64,000 bases of DNA, taken from Bacillota bacterium. GTDB lineage: Bacteria > Bacillota > Clostridia > Acetivibrionales > DSM-1351. The position numbers and the translations under genes are program-made. The notes below the pieces were generated by a model. It made no database searches. It had not been told where the DNA came from and saw only the letters and a list, made by a program, of their open reading frames with translations. Within the stretch, counting starts at the first letter, position 1; the number at the start of each line of letters is the position of its first letter. Positions 51,681-60,953 of the stretch are shown here, piece after piece. The DNA lies in contig JAEXOY010000015.1 in NCBI GenBank assembly GCA_023439045.1, positions 408,100 through 472,099 of the forward strand, in the 5' to 3' direction.

Positions 51681-52820
51681 ATGAAAAAAAGATTAGGTTA
51701 TAAGATTGCTTGTGCTGGTATTATTACAACATTGCTTTTTGTTACTAACGTTTATGCTGCAACAAGCAATATTAGTCTTACCATAGATGGCAAACAAACA
51801 GTGGGTGATGTAAAAACTATAGACGGTAAAACTTATATAGCGCTAGATGCACTAAATTCAGTAGACGGGTTAACTATCAGCAAGACATCACAAAACGTAT
51901 CTATAGCTACTAATAATATATCGAATATAGTATCTAAAGTTTCACCTTCAGTAGTTGGAATTATTGGAAAACTTAAAGAAAGCAGCAGTAATTATAATGA
52001 AATGACAGACAACCTGGTATTTGGAACAGGTGTAATTTATCGTTCGGACGGATACATAGTTACTAATGCTCATGTTGTCAAAGAAATGGAAAGTATAGTT
52101 GTTGTACTGTCCAACAGCAAGCCATACAAAGCTCGGCTAAAGGCTATAGACGAAAAGTTGGACCTTGCAACTATAAAGATTGACAAAGGCGGGCTCACTC
52201 CTGCTACTTTTGGGGATATAAACAAAGTTACCGTTGGTCAGGAGGTTGTTGCAATAGGTACCCCTCTTTCATTTAGCCTTAGAAATTCCGCTACAAGGGG
52301 AATAGTGAGTGGAATGAATAGAGTGGCTGGCGGTGAATACAGATTTATTCAGTCGGATACTGCCATCAATGGTGGAAATAGTGGTGGTCCACTGGTAAAC
52401 ATGCAGGGGCAGGTAATAGGAATTAATTCGGTCAAATTTATGGGATATGGTGTAGAGGGTTTGAGCTTCTCTATTCCTATTGATACTGTACAATATGCCA
52501 TAAAGCATTTTGAGAAATTCGGCAAGATAAAGAGACCTTATTTAGGACTTAACTTTTCAGAGAGTATAGCAGCGCAATACGGCCTTCCAACATATGAAGA
52601 AGGTATTAACATTCAAGACATTGATGAGGGCTCGCCGGCAGAAGATTATGACTTATCTGTTGAAGACAAACTTCTCTCTGTAAACGGAGTAAAGGTAAAT
52701 ACTATTATTGACTACAATGAAGAGATGAAGAAGTATTATCCGGGTGACAGTGCAACCTTCTTGCTTGTAAGAGATGGCAAAAAGTTTAGCGTTAATGTTC
52801 GTTTTGCTGAGAAAGATTAA
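51681..52820 (+). CDS. HtrA/DegP-like trypsin-fold protease with PDZ domain
   Basis: A 379-residue secreted or membrane-anchored S1C protease. A signal segment (1-26, ending NVYAATS) is followed by a short copper-amine-oxidase-N-like stretch (about 30-77: LTIDGKQ, IDGKTYIALDALNS) and the protease domain with H131 (TNAHVV), D161 (LDLATIKI) and S234 (GGNSGGPL). A PDZ domain covers about 285-379. It degrades or protects extracytoplasmic proteins. The extra N-terminal wall-type module is unusual for HtrA and is shared with the next gene. Confidence 0.9.
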   Translation: MKKRLGYKIACAGIITTLLFVTNVYAATSNISLTIDGKQTVGDVKTIDGKTYIALDALNSVDGLTISKTSQNVSIATNNISNIVSKVSPSVVGIIGKLKESSSNYNEMTDNLVFGTGVIYRSDGYIVTNAHVVKEMESIVVVLSNSKPYKARLKAIDEKLDLATIKIDKGGLTPATFGDINKVTVGQEVVAIGTPLSFSLRNSATRGIVSGMNRVAGGEYRFIQSDTAINGGNSGGPLVNMQGQVIGINSVKFMGYGVEGLSFSIPIDTVQYAIKHFEKFGKIKRPYLGLNFSESIAAQYGLPTYEEGINIQDIDEGSPAEDYDLSVEDKLLSVNGVKVNTIIDYNEEMKKYYPGDSATFLLVRDGKKFSVNVRFAEKD

Positions 52821-52829
52821 GGTGAATAT

Positions 52830-54836
52830 ATGAGAAAACTCGCTTGTTTGATTATTACGCTTTCAATTGTGCTAACATCATTGTTAAATACATATGCAAC
52901 TTCAGAATTAAATACGAATGCATCTTCTGAATTAAATACGAATGCATCTTCTGAATTAATTACCAATGCATCTTCAGATGATAAAACGGTGCTTGAGTTA
53001 ACAGTTGATAGTGTAACTGCAAAGATAGATGGAAAAGTATCCAAAACGGAGAAACCTTTTAAGTATAATGGGACTACGTTTATTCCTTTAGAGTGGTTTG
53101 CCACAGCTATTGGGGCTGAAGTTATTAAGGATGGAAAGAGAGTACAAATAATCTACTGTGATTCAGATATTAACTTGACTACAGGTGCTAATACATACAC
53201 TGCCAATAATGAATCAAAAAAACTAAAGGCTACTCCGGTTGTCAAGAATGGCTTCACCATGGTCCCCTTGGAGTTTCTATCTGCAAACTTTCCTGTTACG
53301 GTGACCATGGACAAAAAAGGCTCTATAAAGATAGTAATTGAAGATGATGGGGCTTTGAAGGATTTATCCTTCCTAACTGGAGGTATTACCACTGCTAAGG
53401 TAGGTAACAGCTTCTATGGCTATAGCATTACTGTTCCATCCGGTTCAAGAATCATTTCAAATTCTTTTAACTCCAGATACCTAAGCCTATCAAATGAAGC
53501 AAAACAGATTTATATAGAAATAAGGATCAAATCAAAAAATGATAAAACTCTCGAAGAATTGTATAATGATGTTTTGTATAGTTCAGCTAAGAGGGAATCA
53601 AAGATTGAAAGAAATGCAAAGTACCAATATTTTCAATACACATCGTTAAGTGAATTTGATGAAGCTACATTGACAAGGGTTTACCAAAAAGGAGATAGCT
53701 TCTATTACCTAATGTTCTACAGCTATGATGCAGCTGTTTCCCCTGAAAAGTTGGTGTCGGATAAAACATATTACAACATAGTGAATTCATTTTCCCTTGA
53801 CTACAAGAGTGGTGAAAAGAATGTAACGGATTTCTCTAAGGTAAGTAATGGTAAGGCCCAGTACCTGAATTATATTTCGTTGAGCGATGAAGGTAAGTAT
53901 CTGCCATGGGGAGCTGAGGTTCCCGCAGATTGGGATACTTTAGCTCTTACTTCAAGCCCAACTACTACATATATTGGTACTGATTCAAAGCATTATTTGA
54001 AGGTTACAATTAATTCTCTACCAAAAGAAGGGGTGGACAAGTATGTAGATGGTATCAAGCTACATTACCAAAATGCTTTCTCACCCAAATTGTATTCATT
54101 CACCAGTGATAAAGAGGTTACTCTTGGGGACATATATGCTAGAAATCTTAAGTTCTCAATTATTCAAGGTGGAGTTAATTACAAAATGGAAGAGTTCTAT
54201 TACCAAAATGGAGAATTTCTGTATGAGGTAACTATCAAGCTTCCCGAAAAGGAATACGAAAAGAGTATTGGTGAGTTTAAATCTGCGGTTGAAAAAATGA
54301 GATACTATGATATTGATGATAAGAAATATAGCACAGATTTAGAGGGATACACTTCAAAGAACAGCAGAATTCAGATATCTGATAAAGAAGAAGCGATTGA
54401 CTATATCAGTAAAAACTACAAGTGGTCCATTAAGCTTCCTGGCTACTTTACAAAGGACCCAACAGATTTTGAAGGAAATCAAACCTTTGTAAACCCAAAG
54501 AATGATACCTTTATAAATATAAGCGTACTTGAAAATTCATCACTGTCAAAGACACTTACTGACGAAGAACGTTTTTCAATTATTCAATTGCTCAATTCAA
54601 AGTATGAAATGAAATTACTTACAAGTACCAAACAAAATATGAATGGGTTTGATGTCAGGGCATACACATACTCTATTCAAAACGCTGATTATGATATGTA
54701 CTCCAATGTTACCTGTTATTGCCTGGAAAATGATAAATTTACTTATTGCTTCCTTGCTATTCAGCCAGAGTTAACAACTACAGAGAGTTCTACAAAACAG
54801 GTACAGGACATTTGGAATACTTTTAGGGTGAATTAG
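52830..54836 (+). CDS. Secreted stress-type protein with copper-amine-oxidase-N-like domain
   Basis: A 668-residue protein with a signal peptide (RKLACLIITLSIVLTSLLNTYA) and then an eight-residue repeat (SELNTNAS). A copper-amine-oxidase N-terminal-like domain follows (about 50-165: KPFKYNGTTFIPLEWFATAI, VVKNGFTMVPLEFLSANF). The remaining ~480 residues seem to hold three related alpha/beta segments of unknown function (each with YSITVPSGS- or WSIKLPGYF-like starts). It is nine bases after the protease gene, so it could be the protease's substrate, adaptor or partner in envelope quality control. Confidence 0.7.
   Translation: MRKLACLIITLSIVLTSLLNTYATSELNTNASSELNTNASSELITNASSDDKTVLELTVDSVTAKIDGKVSKTEKPFKYNGTTFIPLEWFATAIGAEVIKDGKRVQIIYCDSDINLTTGANTYTANNESKKLKATPVVKNGFTMVPLEFLSANFPVTVTMDKKGSIKIVIEDDGALKDLSFLTGGITTAKVGNSFYGYSITVPSGSRIISNSFNSRYLSLSNEAKQIYIEIRIKSKNDKTLEELYNDVLYSSAKRESKIERNAKYQYFQYTSLSEFDEATLTRVYQKGDSFYYLMFYSYDAAVSPEKLVSDKTYYNIVNSFSLDYKSGEKNVTDFSKVSNGKAQYLNYISLSDEGKYLPWGAEVPADWDTLALTSSPTTTYIGTDSKHYLKVTINSLPKEGVDKYVDGIKLHYQNAFSPKLYSFTSDKEVTLGDIYARNLKFSIIQGGVNYKMEEFYYQNGEFLYEVTIKLPEKEYEKSIGEFKSAVEKMRYYDIDDKKYSTDLEGYTSKNSRIQISDKEEAIDYISKNYKWSIKLPGYFTKDPTDFEGNQTFVNPKNDTFINISVLENSSLSKTLTDEERFSIIQLLNSKYEMKLLTSTKQNMNGFDVRAYTYSIQNADYDMYSNVTCYCLENDKFTYCFLAIQPELTTTESSTKQVQDIWNTFRVN
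52901..52980. repeat. 24-bp tandem repeat at the mature N-terminus
   Basis: Three units of 24 bases (52901, 52925, 52949) encode SELNTNAS-type octapeptides directly after the signal peptide, with a partial fourth. Units one and two differ by one base. Confidence 0.9.
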
Positions 54837-54837
54837 T

Positions 54838-55539
54838 ATGGGAAAAACACTTAAAATAGCATTTTTACGTACGTTACCCGTTCTTTGTGGATATTTGGTT
54901 ATGGGTATCGCTTTTGGAATTTTACTTCAAAGTGAGGGTTACAACTATGTTTGGGCATTTTTTATAAGTCTCTTTGTCTATGCAGGGTCTATGCAATTTG
55001 TACTGGTATCCTTTTTAGGGGGAGGCATAAATCTTTTATATGCCGCAGTACTTACCCTGTCCATAAATAGCAGACACATGTTCTATGGGCTATCATTTGT
55101 AGAAAAATTCCGCACTATGGGGAATAAAGCAGTATATATGATATTCTCACTCACTGACGAAACCTATTCTTTGCTCTGTTCTAACAAGACTCCTGCTGGA
55201 ATAAATGAAAACAGGCTGTTATTCTTAATAGCGCTATTGGACCATCTCTACTGGATAACCGGTTCGGTAGTAGGGGCTTTAATAGGACAGCTTATCAGCT
55301 TTGACACCAAAGGGATTGATTTTGCAATGACGGCACTTTTTACTGTTATAATGGTTGAGCAATGGTATTCCTTTAAAACACACTTGCCTGCTATAGTGGG
55401 TGGGATAAGCTCCATTGCTTGTATTGTATTTTTTGGTGCAGGCAATTTTATTTTGCCATCACTTATTATAACGGTGATAACACTAATGCTACTCAGAAGC
55501 AGAGTTAAGGTCAAATTAGAGGAGGGAGAAGGCGCATGA
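54838..55539 (+). CDS. azlC: AzlC family branched-chain amino acid exporter, large subunit
   Basis: A 233-residue membrane protein with the AzlC pattern LPVLCGYLVMGIAFGILLQSEGY, VYAGSMQFVLVSFL and LSINSRHMFYGLSF. With AzlD it forms a two-part exporter for branched-chain amino acids (characterised in Bacillus and as BrnFE in Corynebacterium). It begins one base after the previous gene, and AzlD overlaps its end by four bases. Confidence 0.9.
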   Translation: MGKTLKIAFLRTLPVLCGYLVMGIAFGILLQSEGYNYVWAFFISLFVYAGSMQFVLVSFLGGGINLLYAAVLTLSINSRHMFYGLSFVEKFRTMGNKAVYMIFSLTDETYSLLCSNKTPAGINENRLLFLIALLDHLYWITGSVVGALIGQLISFDTKGIDFAMTALFTVIMVEQWYSFKTHLPAIVGGISSIACIVFFGAGNFILPSLIITVITLMLLRSRVKVKLEEGEGA

Positions 55540-55874
55540 GTGTTGGTATTAGCGAAGCAATAGCTATAATTGCTGTTGTAACAGTGTGTACGTTTGCCAC
55601 CAGGCTTTTTCCATTTGTCCTGTTTAGTGGTGCAAAAGAGGTTCCCCCGTGGGTAAAGTATTTGGGAATAGTATTACCTGCAGCAGTAATAACTACCCTT
55701 GTTGTCTATTGTGTTAGAAACATAGATTTATTAGCCTACCCATATGGAATACCCGAGCTGATAGCTATAATGGTCGTTGTCCTGCTACATATTTGGAAGA
55801 GAAATAACCTTGTTAGTATTGGACTGGGTACAGTATTTTATATGGTTCTAGTGCAAATTGTTTTTAAAATTTAA
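55536..55874 (+). CDS. azlD: AzlD family branched-chain amino acid exporter, small subunit
   Basis: A 112-residue protein with four hydrophobic helices and the AzlD pattern TVCTFATRLFPFVLF and WVKYLGIVLPAAVITTLVVY. The ATGA overlap with azlC marks translational coupling. A 120-base AT-rich gap follows before rarA. Confidence 0.88.
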   Translation: MSVGISEAIAIIAVVTVCTFATRLFPFVLFSGAKEVPPWVKYLGIVLPAAVITTLVVYCVRNIDLLAYPYGIPELIAIMVVVLLHIWKRNNLVSIGLGTVFYMVLVQIVFKI

Positions 55875-55994
55875 GCCTTTACGATTTCTCTATAAAACCT
55901 TAAAATATATATGTTAAATAATATAAACAATTAATTCTATTTAGGCTTTTATATTTTATGGTGTAAAATAATAAGATAAATGGTGGAATAAATA

Positions 55995-57284
55995 ATGAAG
56001 GAAAAGCTACAGCCGTTGGCGTTTAGAATGTCACCTAGAAACATAGATGAATTTGTAGGTCAACAGCATATTATTGGCAAGGACAAACTGCTTTATAGAA
56101 TGATTAAGGCAGACAGAATAACTTCAATTATTCTCTATGGTCCTCCAGGGACGGGTAAAACCTCACTTGCTAGAATAATTGCCAATACTACACAGTCCAA
56201 GTTTGAAAAGCTAAATGCAGTTACAGCAGGAGTTGCAGATATAAAGAGGATAGTGGCAGACACAAAAAATCCCATGCTTAACCCTAGTGGGCGAACAGTT
56301 CTCTTTATTGATGAGATACACAGATTCAATAAGTCACAGCAGGATGCATTACTTCCCTTTGTGGAGGAAGGCACAATTGTGCTTATAGGAGCTACTACTG
56401 AAAATCCATTTTTTGAGGTGAACAAGGCTCTTATCTCAAGGTCTACCGTATTTATGCTTAAACCTCTTGAGAAAGAGGATATAATTGAACTGCTCAAAAC
56501 TGCTATCAGTGATAAGGAACGTGGTTTGGGCCACATGCAAATAACTATTACCGATCAGGCACTTGAATATATGGCTGAGGTGTGCGGTGGTGATGCAAGA
56601 TCAGCTTTAAACTCTCTGGAGCTTGCTGTCCTAACTTCGGACCTGAAAAACGATGGCGGTATATTACTGGATGTTGCCACAATAGAAGAGTGTGTTCAAA
56701 AGAAGGCAATCAGGTTTGATAAAGGCGGAGAAGAGCATTATGATAATATAAGTGCGATGATAAAATCCATGAGAGGTAGCGATCCAGATGCCGCAGTTTT
56801 CTATCTGGCACGCGCCTTGTACGCAGGAGAAGACGTTGAGTTTTTAGCTAGAAGAATTATTATCTGCGCTTCTGAAGACGTTGGGCTAGCAAACCCGACA
56901 GCGCTTCAAGTTGCAGTGGCGGCTGCCCAAGCCGTTAAAATGATTGGTATGCCAGAGTCAAGAATTATTTTGGCACATGCATGTATTACTGTTGCTACCA
57001 GCCCAAAATCCAATGCCGCGTATATGGCCGTAAATACTGCTTTGCGTGATGTTGAGACAAAGAACACAGGCAGTGTTCCAATGCATTTGAGAAATGCGGC
57101 TGCTAAAGGAATGGAGCAGCTTGGTTATGGGAAAGGATATAAATATGCACATGATTACAAGAACAATATAGTAAAGCAGGATTTTCTTCCAGATGAAATG
57201 CTGGGGACAATATACTATAACCCTACTGCAAATGGTTTTGAATCAAAAATAAAAGAATGGCTTGATAAGTGGAGAAATAATTAA
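55995..57284 (+). CDS. rarA: Replication-associated recombination protein RarA (MgsA)
   Basis: A 429-residue AAA+ ATPase related to clamp loaders. MSPRNIDEFVGQQHII, Walker A YGPPGTGKTSLAR, Walker B LFIDEIHRFNKSQQDALL, sensor region GATTENPFFEVN, arginine finger SRSTVF, and the C-terminal tetramerisation part with SEDVGLANPTAL. It acts at stalled replication forks. Length and motifs are standard. Confidence 0.95.
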   Translation: MKEKLQPLAFRMSPRNIDEFVGQQHIIGKDKLLYRMIKADRITSIILYGPPGTGKTSLARIIANTTQSKFEKLNAVTAGVADIKRIVADTKNPMLNPSGRTVLFIDEIHRFNKSQQDALLPFVEEGTIVLIGATTENPFFEVNKALISRSTVFMLKPLEKEDIIELLKTAISDKERGLGHMQITITDQALEYMAEVCGGDARSALNSLELAVLTSDLKNDGGILLDVATIEECVQKKAIRFDKGGEEHYDNISAMIKSMRGSDPDAAVFYLARALYAGEDVEFLARRIIICASEDVGLANPTALQVAVAAAQAVKMIGMPESRIILAHACITVATSPKSNAAYMAVNTALRDVETKNTGSVPMHLRNAAAKGMEQLGYGKGYKYAHDYKNNIVKQDFLPDEMLGTIYYNPTANGFESKIKEWLDKWRNN

Positions 57285-57302
57285 AGAGGAGATTGTATAT
57301 TT

Positions 57303-57686
57303 ATGAAAAGATTTTTCGCATGGGTTTTATTATTAGGGTTTGTTTTACTTCTGGTCAACATAATGGTATTTCAATATTTTATAATTCCGAGTATAGCAAT
57401 TTACCTAGTAGTTGCAGTATTTTTCCTTTTCTTCATGAATGAACCTTTGCCTAGTAATAAGAAAAAGAGCAATAATATAAATAGTGGGGAAAATGGAACA
57501 ATCAATCAGGATCCAACTCTATATGCAAATGGAATTGTAAATGGTAACTATAGCCAAAACGCAGGCTTGGATGAAGATTGTCAATGTGATGAAGACTGCC
57601 AGTGCGATGATAACTGCGACTGTGATGATGGCTACGATTGTGGTTCGGATAGCTCTGATAGTGGGGACAGTAGTGATAATAACTAA
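57303..57686 (+). CDS. Small membrane protein with Asp/Cys-rich tail
   Basis: A 127-residue protein with two hydrophobic helices (about 4-24 and 28-44) and then a polar linker and a tail of repeated DEDCQC/DDNCDC/DSSDSGD units. The acidic Cys tail could bind divalent metal. I do not recognise a family. AAAGAGGAG precedes the ATG, and it lies 18 bases after rarA. The last codons are repeated as noncoding DNA directly downstream. Confidence 0.6.
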   Translation: MKRFFAWVLLLGFVLLLVNIMVFQYFIIPSIAIYLVVAVFFLFFMNEPLPSNKKKSNNINSGENGTINQDPTLYANGIVNGNYSQNAGLDEDCQCDEDCQCDDNCDCDDGYDCGSDSSDSGDSSDNN

Positions 57687-57740
57687 TACTCGTTCAGTGG
57701 GGACAACAGCAGTGATAACAACTAATACTTGATTAGTGGA
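57649..57740. repeat. Direct repeat of the gene tail past its stop
   Basis: The segment AGTGGGGACAGTAGTGATAA plus ACTAATACT (57659 onward) recurs as AGTGGGGACAACAGCAGTGATAACAACTAATACTT from about 57696, and a third partial AGTGGACAG begins at about 57736. The second copy is no longer in the gene because the stop lies in the first. Confidence 0.8.
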
Positions 57741-57817
57741 CAGTAAAATGCAGATTAATAAGCAGAAAATAATTTAAAATCATAAATTATTATTAGGTAT
57801 TAATGGAGGCAAACAAA

Positions 57818-59062
57818 ATGGATTTTAAATATGGTTTTGGAAAAGGGTACAAGGAATTTTCTATTGACAACAGCAATGTTCTGATGGAAGTAAGACAAAA
57901 CAATGTTGAGGTAAACTGTGATGGAGAGGACGAAGTAATAAGAGCACTTCATAATCCAATTGGGTCACAGAGGCTATTTGATATAGTAAAGCCTGGAGAA
58001 AAGGTTGTAATTATCACTAGTGATATAACCAGACCTATGCCAAGCAAAACAGTACTACCTCCTCTATTGGATGAGTTGTGTCAAAAGGGAGTTAGCTTGT
58101 CAGATGTAACAATTGTTTTTGCTTTGGGAAGTCATAGAAACCATACAGAAGAAGAAATGAAGTATTTAGTTGGTGAAGAGATATTCAATAAAGTTAAGTG
58201 CATTGATAGCAGTAAGGACTGTGTACATATGGGAACAACTACTATGGGGACACCTGTTGACATTTTTACTCCTGTTGCTGAAGCCGATAGAAGAATATGT
58301 TTAGGTAATATTGAGTATCACTATTTTGCAGGTTATAGTGGGGGTGCCAAGGCTATTATGCCGGGGGTATCTACTAGAGCTGCAATTCAGTCAAATCATA
58401 GTGCTATGGTAAAGGCTGAAGCCAGAGCGGGAGCGATTGATGACAACCCTGTTAGACAGGATATAGAAGAAGTAGTCGACTTTTGCCCAATAGATTTCAT
58501 ATTGAATGTTGTTTTGGATGAAAAGAAAAAAATAATTAAAGCCGTTGCAGGGCATCATATTAGAGCACACAGAGAGGGCTGTAAGTTCCTCGACAGTTTA
58601 TATAAAATAGCTATCCCGGAAAGAGCAGATATTGTTTTAACAACTCCTGGAGGGTATCCAAAGGATATCAATCTGTATCAGGCTCAAAAGGCACTCGATA
58701 ATGCAAAGCATGCTGTTAAAGAGGGTGGCGTTGTAATACTTTTGGCAGCGTGTACTGAAGGTCTTGGAGAAGAAGTATTCGAACGTTGGATGCTCAATGC
58801 TTCCTCTATAGATAGTACCATTGATGAAATACAAAAGAATTTTGAACTGGGTGGACACAAGGCTGCAGCAATATCACTTGTTAATAAAAAAGCGCAGATT
58901 TATCTGGTTTCTGATATGGAGGCTGATTTTGTAGAGAAACTATTCTTGAAGCCATTTTCAGATGTGAACGATGCTCTTGATTGTGCCTTTAAAAAGCTAG
59001 GCAAGGATGCTAAAGTATTGTTAATGCCATTTGGTGGTTCTACACTGCCTTGTTGTTTATAA
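57818..59062 (+). CDS. larA: LarA family (nickel-pincer) racemase/epimerase
   Basis: A 414-residue LarA/DUF2088 protein. SDITRPMPS, the His-containing ALGSHRNHT, and the IEYHYFAGYSGGAKAIMPG segment match the NPN-cofactor binding and catalytic regions (His, His and Lys of lactate racemase). Lactate is the founding substrate, but the family also racemises other 2-hydroxy acids, so specificity is open. No larB, larC or larE is adjacent, so cofactor genes must be elsewhere. The ATG at 57818 is chosen over one at 57803 because GGAGG lies between them. Confidence 0.85.
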   Translation: MDFKYGFGKGYKEFSIDNSNVLMEVRQNNVEVNCDGEDEVIRALHNPIGSQRLFDIVKPGEKVVIITSDITRPMPSKTVLPPLLDELCQKGVSLSDVTIVFALGSHRNHTEEEMKYLVGEEIFNKVKCIDSSKDCVHMGTTTMGTPVDIFTPVAEADRRICLGNIEYHYFAGYSGGAKAIMPGVSTRAAIQSNHSAMVKAEARAGAIDDNPVRQDIEEVVDFCPIDFILNVVLDEKKKIIKAVAGHHIRAHREGCKFLDSLYKIAIPERADIVLTTPGGYPKDINLYQAQKALDNAKHAVKEGGVVILLAACTEGLGEEVFERWMLNASSIDSTIDEIQKNFELGGHKAAAISLVNKKAQIYLVSDMEADFVEKLFLKPFSDVNDALDCAFKKLGKDAKVLLMPFGGSTLPCCL

Positions 59063-59070
59063 TTTTATAC

Positions 59071-59099
59071 TTGCAATAGCTGAAATAATGTGCTAATTT
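59071..59099 (+). promoter_or_regulatory. Promoter of the iscR operon
   Basis: TTGCAA (59071-59076), 17 bases, TAATTT (59094-59099), with TG at 59091-59092 forming an extended -10. It lies just ahead of iscR; IscR family members usually repress their own promoter, so an operator is expected here. Confidence 0.6.
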
Positions 59100-59137
59100 T
59101 ATATCATAGTAAATTTATTGGAATTAGGGTGATTAAT

Positions 59138-59584
59138 TTGAAGGTATCCACAAAAGGTAGATATGGCCTGAGGGCGATGGTAGATTTAGCTGCTAACCAG
59201 GCTGACACACAAGTGTCTTTAAAATCTATTGCTGAGAGACAAGGACTGTCAGAAAATTATCTTGAGCAAATGTTTTCGGTTCTCAAAAAATCGGGGCTGG
59301 TTAAAAGCGTCAGAGGTGCTCAAGGAGGCTATTTTTTAGCTAAGCCTGCTGATAAAATTACTGTGGGGGATATACTAAGAGTATTAGAGGGCCCTGTTGC
59401 ACCGGTAGAATGTATAAATACTGATGTCCCTGGACAATGCTGTAGAGAAAGTAAATGTGCTACCATTGAGGTATGGAAGGAACTCAGAGACAAAATAAAT
59501 GAGGTAATTGACTCATATACTCTTGCCGATCTTGTTGATGAGTACAATAAGAAAAACCAGGACAGTTATTTATTTTATATTTAA
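59138..59584 (+). CDS. iscR: Rrf2-family regulator IscR
   Basis: A 148-residue Rrf2 protein. VSTKGRYGLRAMVDLA and the winged helix LKSIAERQGLSENYLEQMFSVLKKSGLVKSVRGAQGGYFLAKP are diagnostic. Three cysteines in CINTDVPGQCCRESKC are the Fe-S ligands. It probably senses Fe-S supply and controls the iscS-iscU genes that follow. The TTG start at 59138 follows AGGGTG and matches the family start (MKVSTKGRYG); an upstream in-frame start at 59090 would add 16 unsupported residues. Confidence 0.9.
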   Translation: MKVSTKGRYGLRAMVDLAANQADTQVSLKSIAERQGLSENYLEQMFSVLKKSGLVKSVRGAQGGYFLAKPADKITVGDILRVLEGPVAPVECINTDVPGQCCRESKCATIEVWKELRDKINEVIDSYTLADLVDEYNKKNQDSYLFYI

Positions 59585-59591
59585 ATAATAT

Positions 59592-59670
59592 AGGGTTAAT
59601 GATAAAAACAGTGTTAATAATAAAACGGTGTTAATTATTAATAAAACAGGGTTAATTAAATAATAAAAAG
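59592..59670. repeat. Imperfect short repeats between iscR and iscS
   Basis: Four copies of a 17-22 base AT-rich unit close to GTGTTAATNATAAAACAG start at about 59593, 59611, 59628 and 59650. They lie between the iscR stop and the iscS ribosome site. They may be simple slippage or an operator array. Confidence 0.65.
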
Positions 59671-59736
59671 GGTATATAACTAAATATAAGAATAATATGG
59701 AAAATAATTTCCGTTGAATAAAAGGGAGTAATGTTT

Positions 59737-60918
59737 ATGAATGGCAAAATAGTTTATTTAGATCATGCGGCTACCACTTATGTAAGACCGGATGTATTTG
59801 AGGCTATGAAGCCCTACTTTTGTGAAAAGTTTGGCAATGCTTCATCTATATATAGTTTAGGTAGAGAAACCAAGAAGGCTGTTGAAAGTGCTAGAGAACA
59901 GGTAGCTAAAGCATTAGGGGCCCAGCCAAGAGAAGTATTTTTTACTGCATCAGGTAGTGAAGCAGATAACTGGGCAATTAAGGGTGTTGCTTATGCAAAT
60001 AAGGCAAAAGGCAATCATATAATAACTTCTTCAATTGAACACCCAGCAGTACTTAGTACTTGTCAGCAACTTGAGAAGGAAGGCTTTGAAATAACTTATT
60101 TACCTGTTGATAGTGATGGGTTAGTTTCAGTTGAGGATTTGAGAGCTGCTATAAAGGATACAACTATCCTAGTATCCATTATGACTGCAAACAATGAGAT
60201 TGGTACAATTCAGCCAATTGCCGAACTCGGAGCTGTTGCTAAAGAAAAGGGAGTATTATTTCATACAGATGCTGTACAGGCCATAGGCAATATTAAAATC
60301 GATGTAAATGAAATGAATATTGACCTGCTTTCTCTTTCAGCACATAAATTCTATGGACCTAAGGGTGTAGGTGCTCTATTTATTAGAAAAGGAGTTAAGA
60401 TAAATAATCTTATCCACGGAGGGCATCAAGAAAGAGGTAAAAGGGCAAGTACAGAAAATGTTCCGGGTATTGTTGGACTTGCAAAAGCTATTGAAATAGC
60501 TACCGAAAACCTTGAAGAGTATAACAAAAAATTAATTTCTTTGAGAGAAAAGACAATAGAAGGTATTATGGCAAAGGTTCCGTATGTTAAGCTCAACGGA
60601 CACAGACACCAAAGATTACCTGGTAATGTGAATTTTTCTTTCCAATTTATCGAAGGCGAATCCTTGCTTTTGATGCTTGATATGAAAGGAATATGCGGCT
60701 CAAGTGGATCTGCTTGCTCATCGGGCTCACTAGACCCATCACATGTATTAATGTCTATTGGATTAACTCATGAAATAGCACATGGCTCATTGAGATTGAC
60801 CTTTGGTGAAGAAAATTCAGAAGAAGACGTTGATTATATACTAAGTGTTATTCCAGAAATCGTTGCAAAGTTAAGAGATATGTCTCCTTTGTACGAAAAA
60901 GTAAAAAATCAAAAGTAA
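59737..60918 (+). CDS. iscS: Cysteine desulfurase IscS/NifS
   Basis: A 393-residue PLP enzyme. PLP lysine K204 lies in SLSAHKFYGPKG, and catalytic Cys327 in CGSSGSACSSGSLDPSHVL on the mobile loop. The N-terminal VYLDHAATT and SGSEADNWA motifs are also present. It supplies persulfide sulfur to IscU and MnmA, both encoded next. ATG at 59737 is preferred to 59731 because GGGAG at 59724-59728 is then at normal distance. Confidence 0.95.
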   Translation: MNGKIVYLDHAATTYVRPDVFEAMKPYFCEKFGNASSIYSLGRETKKAVESAREQVAKALGAQPREVFFTASGSEADNWAIKGVAYANKAKGNHIITSSIEHPAVLSTCQQLEKEGFEITYLPVDSDGLVSVEDLRAAIKDTTILVSIMTANNEIGTIQPIAELGAVAKEKGVLFHTDAVQAIGNIKIDVNEMNIDLLSLSAHKFYGPKGVGALFIRKGVKINNLIHGGHQERGKRASTENVPGIVGLAKAIEIATENLEEYNKKLISLREKTIEGIMAKVPYVKLNGHRHQRLPGNVNFSFQFIEGESLLLMLDMKGICGSSGSACSSGSLDPSHVLMSIGLTHEIAHGSLRLTFGEENSEEDVDYILSVIPEIVAKLRDMSPLYEKVKNQK

Positions 60919-60953
60919 CATTATATTAGAGTATGAGAGGATGGTTATAATAA

